NCBI GenBank assembly: GCA_021442155.1
Contig: CM038228.1
Location: 81,473,095-81,537,094 of the forward strand
DNA: 64,000 nucleotides
DNA from: Cymbidium sinense
Taxonomy: Eukaryota; Streptophyta; Magnoliopsida; Asparagales; Orchidaceae
Direction: 5' to 3'
Under the pieces are notes generated by a model that worked only from the letters and a program-made list of their open reading frames with translations, was not told the origin of the DNA and did no database searches. The position numbers were made by a program, and so were the translations under genes. Shown in pieces: positions 61,045 through 64,000 of this stretch. Numbering within the stretch: position 1 is the first letter of the stretch; each line of letters starts with the position of its first letter.

Positions 61045-63300
61045 TATATATATCTAAGAAAAGTGGTATATTAGTTTGGACACACTGGGGCTGTGAGGCT
61101 TTAAGTAGACCTAGGTAGGTCTAGTGTAGAACAATGGTGATGTACTCACTTACAACTTTTTACATATGAATGTGTATCTAGCTAATGGATGAAAAATCTC
61201 TCTTTCCTATTAAAAAGGCATGCATTCATAATTCAATCAAATGAAATATTTAAATTCCAAATACACTTTTTTACATTCATCATTCAAGTATGCTAAAAAA
61301 ATATAAATTGCATGTATAGGTATGCTTAAGATTTACTCATATGGATGATATATATATAATGGAAAGAAATGAATGAATATCTATGTGATAGTAATCCATT
61401 CTAATTAATCTTAAGATGTCTTTCTTATTAAATAAGATCATTTAGGATGAACCTAAACTTAGGATTAAAATATGTAATAAGCCACTCTTAAAGGAAATTA
61501 ATTAACTTACTTTAGAAGTGACTTAAGGTAGGGATGAAAGAGAGGTCCCTCTCTTTCTTCTCTTTATAACACTTACTTATTAAAGTGTAGGCCATATGAA
61601 ACAAAATAAATACTAAGTAAAATCTTCAAATCAATTAAATCACTTAAAGAGAAATCAACCCTTTATAAATTAAATCCCTCACACTTAGAAAATTACAACT
61701 CTAAAGCCTAGTTATGTCATACCACACAAGCTTTAATGCACACACATTAGACTAAGTCATCATTTCTAGCTTTATGTTAGGGTGGTGTATGATTTGATGT
61801 ATGTTTATTTTATTATGTATTATTGTAGACTGGATGTTAGGGTGTATGTGCGTAGTCTAGATGTTAGGCTAATATTAGCCTAATTATGCTTTCTATAAGG
61901 GGTTGTGCTTAAGGGGTGGCTAAATAAAAATATAAATGCTTTTAACTATGCAGGTTGCTTAGCCCCTAAGTATAACCCAAGTTAGGACATGAGGGCTTGG
62001 TTACCCATGTGTGCGGTGCTAAGTCCAAATTATTCATATAACTGCTTGGGTTGTACGGTGTGTTTAGCTAATATTTATTTTGTAGGTGTAGCTAGATTTA
62101 CTTTCCTTCTTTTAATGTAATTTTGCATTAATATTAGGATGAGTGTTATGGGGGATTAGAATGAGCATTGGTTATAATATATATCTAATAAAAGTGGTAT
62201 ATTAGTTTTGACACGCTGGGGCTGTGAGACTTTAAGTAGACCTAGGTTGGTCTGGTGCAGAACAATGGCAATGTACTCACTTAAAACTTTTACATATGAA
62301 TGTGTATCTAGCTAATGGATGAAAAATCTCTATTTCCTATTAAATAGACATGCATTCATAATTCAATCAAATGAAATATTTAAATTCCAAATACACTTTT
62401 TTGCATTCATCATTCAAGTATGCTAAAAAAATATAAATTGCATGTATAGGTATGCTTAAGATTTACTCATATGGATGATATATATAATGGAAAGAAATGA
62501 ATGAATATCTATTATGTGATAGTAATCCATTCTAATTAATCTTAAGATGTCTTTCTTACTAAATAAGATCATTTAGGATGAACCTAAACTTAGGACTGAT
62601 TAAAATATGTAATAAGCCACTTACTAAAGGAAATTAATTAATTAACTTACTTTTGAACTGACTTAAGGTAGGGATGAAAGAGAGGTTCCCTCTCTTTCTT
62701 CTCTTTATAACACTTACCCATTAATTGTAGGCCATATGAAACAAAACAAAATACTAAGTAAAATCTTCAAATCAATTAAATCACTTAAAGAGAAATCAAC
62801 CCTTTATAAATTAAATCCCTCACACTTAGCAAATTATAACTCTAAAGCCTAGTTATGTCATACCACACAAGCTTTAATGCACACACATTAGACTAAGTCA
62901 TCATTTCTAGCTTTATATTAGGGCGGTGTATGGTTTGATGTATGCTTATTTTATTATATATTATTGTAGACTGGATGTTAGGGTGTATGTGCGTAGTCTA
63001 GATGTTAGGCCAATATTAGCCTAATTATGCTTTCTGTAAGGGGTTGTGCTTAAGGGGTGGCTAAATAAAAATATAAATGCTTATGCGGTTGCTTAGCCTA
63101 AGCATAACAAGTTAGGACATTAGGGCTTGGTTACCCAAGTATTGCTAAGTCCAAATTATTCATATCTTGTGGGTTATATATGTGTTTTGCTAATATTTAT
63201 TTTGTAGGTGTAGCTAGATTTACTTTCCTTCTTTTAATATAATTTTGCATTAAGATTAGGATGAGTGTTATGGGAGGTTAGAATGAGCATTGGTTATAAG
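61045..63300 (+). repeat. 1.13-kb tandem duplication within the B 3' LTR
   Basis: Copy 1 (about 61045-62176) and copy 2 (about 62177-63300) both run from AAAAGTGGTATATTAGTTT through GCTAATGGATGAAAAATCTC, GGTAGGGATGAAAGAGAGGT, TTAGCCTAATTATGCTTTCT and GAGCATTGGTTATAA. The offset is 1,131 bases at the left and 1,122 at the right. The junction lies in ATATATATCT, a short shared sequence. The 5' LTR has only one copy (26875-27945), so the duplication arose after insertion. Confidence 0.9.
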
Positions 63301-63471
63301 ACTAAGTCTTATGTACCATATGATGCCTTTGGAGCAAGCATATCCAAATCAAGCAAAAAGGAAGAAATAAATGGAGCAAATCAAATGAAGATATGGAAGA
63401 TGAAGAAATGAAGAATGAAGACCCCAAAAACATCCATCATTTGTAATTGTAATTCTTCTCTTGTGTAATCC

Positions 63472-63495
63472 TATAAGGGTAGAGCTTCCTACTCA
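63472..63495 (+). promoter_or_regulatory. decayed TATA-hairpin of the B 3' LTR
   Basis: CTATAAGGGTAGAGCTTCCTACTC keeps TATAAGGGTAG, but the right arm has decayed from CTACCC to CTACTC, and the spacing has changed. Confidence 0.45.
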
Positions 63496-64000
63496 TTTCT
63501 TTTCGGGTTATGCGAAAATAGACCTTTTATTCATTCGCGATAGCTTTATAAAATTATTTGATGTTTTGTTTAGCATATGTCTTAGAAATGGCATGACTCT
63601 TTATAGTTTCTTTATGAGTGGTGATTGTTGTATGGCCTGGATACGATTAGGTTCTTCGGATAAAAATGAATTTTCTATCACATTAATAACTCATAACTAA
63701 ACTTTTAAAATAACTCATAATCTCACATAAAAGCCTAAGTATTAAATCAAGATAATAAAATATTTAGCAACCCCCTTAATTGGATGTTGTATGTTTAATA
63801 TCATGCATAATCATCTTATTTCACACTTGTTAATAGAGAGCTTCCATCTTTGCTAGATAGAATGGGCTTAACCTTTGAAGGCATATGGTAGAAGAACACC
63901 TCTTTCCATTTTGATTTGGCCCATAATCAACTTCTCATGCATTTAGGCATAAAAAATCCAATATCCTGTGTCAAAATAAAGAGTCACAAATTAAATAAAA

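Larger units (their letters stand above)
56720..64000 (+). mobile_element. 3' LTR of the B retrotransposon, part 2 (runs off the window)
   Basis: It resumes with CAAATCCCTTCCTAAGCCC, the sequence that follows 7508 in the 5' LTR. It holds the TTGACC/GGTCAA block (57450-57790), the region where the 5' LTR is interrupted (near 58090), the perfect palindrome (58305-58328), TTAATTAA-rich sequence (59160-60180), a 1.13-kb tandem duplication (61045-63300), and a decayed TATA-hairpin (63472). The window ends at a point matching about 28665 in the 5' LTR, so some 0.86 kb is missing. Confidence 0.82.

Noticed and set aside
1..64000. Host protein genes, tRNA, rRNA or other structured RNA genes
   Set aside because: No exon-like coding stretch, tRNA cloverleaf or rRNA segment was recognised on either strand. 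Small or highly diverged ones could be missed by eye.

Overview
The window is nuclear DNA of a large plant genome. It is AT-rich, has no recognisable host gene, and is made almost entirely of one very large, decayed Ty3/gypsy retrotransposon into which related long terminal repeats (LTRs) have inserted. The surviving protein motifs (gag core, an H/C zinc-knuckle variant, PR, RT with KACPKDEF and YVDD, RNase H, a second 'archaeal-type' RNase H, IN) in the order gag-PR-RT-RH-aRH-IN point to the Tat/Ogre lineage. The species cannot be read from the sequence.

Layout. 1-1788 is the 3' end of a plus-strand LTR of subfamily 'A'. It lies inside a minus-strand A LTR (1789-5112). 5113-7212 is AT-rich DNA of unknown origin. 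At 7213 the host element 'B' begins. Its 5' LTR is 7213-9003 plus 24235-29526 (about 7.1 kb). This LTR is split by a solo A LTR (LTR1, 9004-14463 plus 22168-24229), which is itself split by another solo A LTR (LTR2, 14464-22162). Next come a primer-binding-site candidate and a long leader (29527-30869 plus 38708-39113) full of stem-loop repeats, split by a minus-strand solo A LTR (30870-38707). The degenerate coding region is 39114-47120, followed by a repeat-rich 3' untranslated region (47121-49408). The 3' LTR of B begins at 49409, is split by a solo A LTR (49718-56714) and runs off the window end.

Perfect 5-bp target-site duplications flank two insertions (GGCAC for LTR1, AACTC for 49718-56714) and degraded ones flank two more (LTR2, and the minus copy). 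All A copies start near TGTTGA, end in CA, and are 7.0-7.8 kb where complete. With the insertions removed, the B element would be about 26 kb, which is in the size range of giant Ogre-type elements.

How it worked: the LTRs carry a TATA box followed by a conserved hairpin, dense TTGACC/TTGACT (W-box-like) clusters, and in A copies an array of about 180-bp AT-rich hairpin subrepeats. The internal region once encoded the full gag-pol protein. It now has many stops and frameshifts, and both catalytic aspartates of the integrase are asparagine, so the element is dead. The most striking unexplained signal is a series of stem-loops in the leader whose stems vary in a compensatory way around a constant loop. 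A second covarying hairpin sits at the first bases of every LTR.
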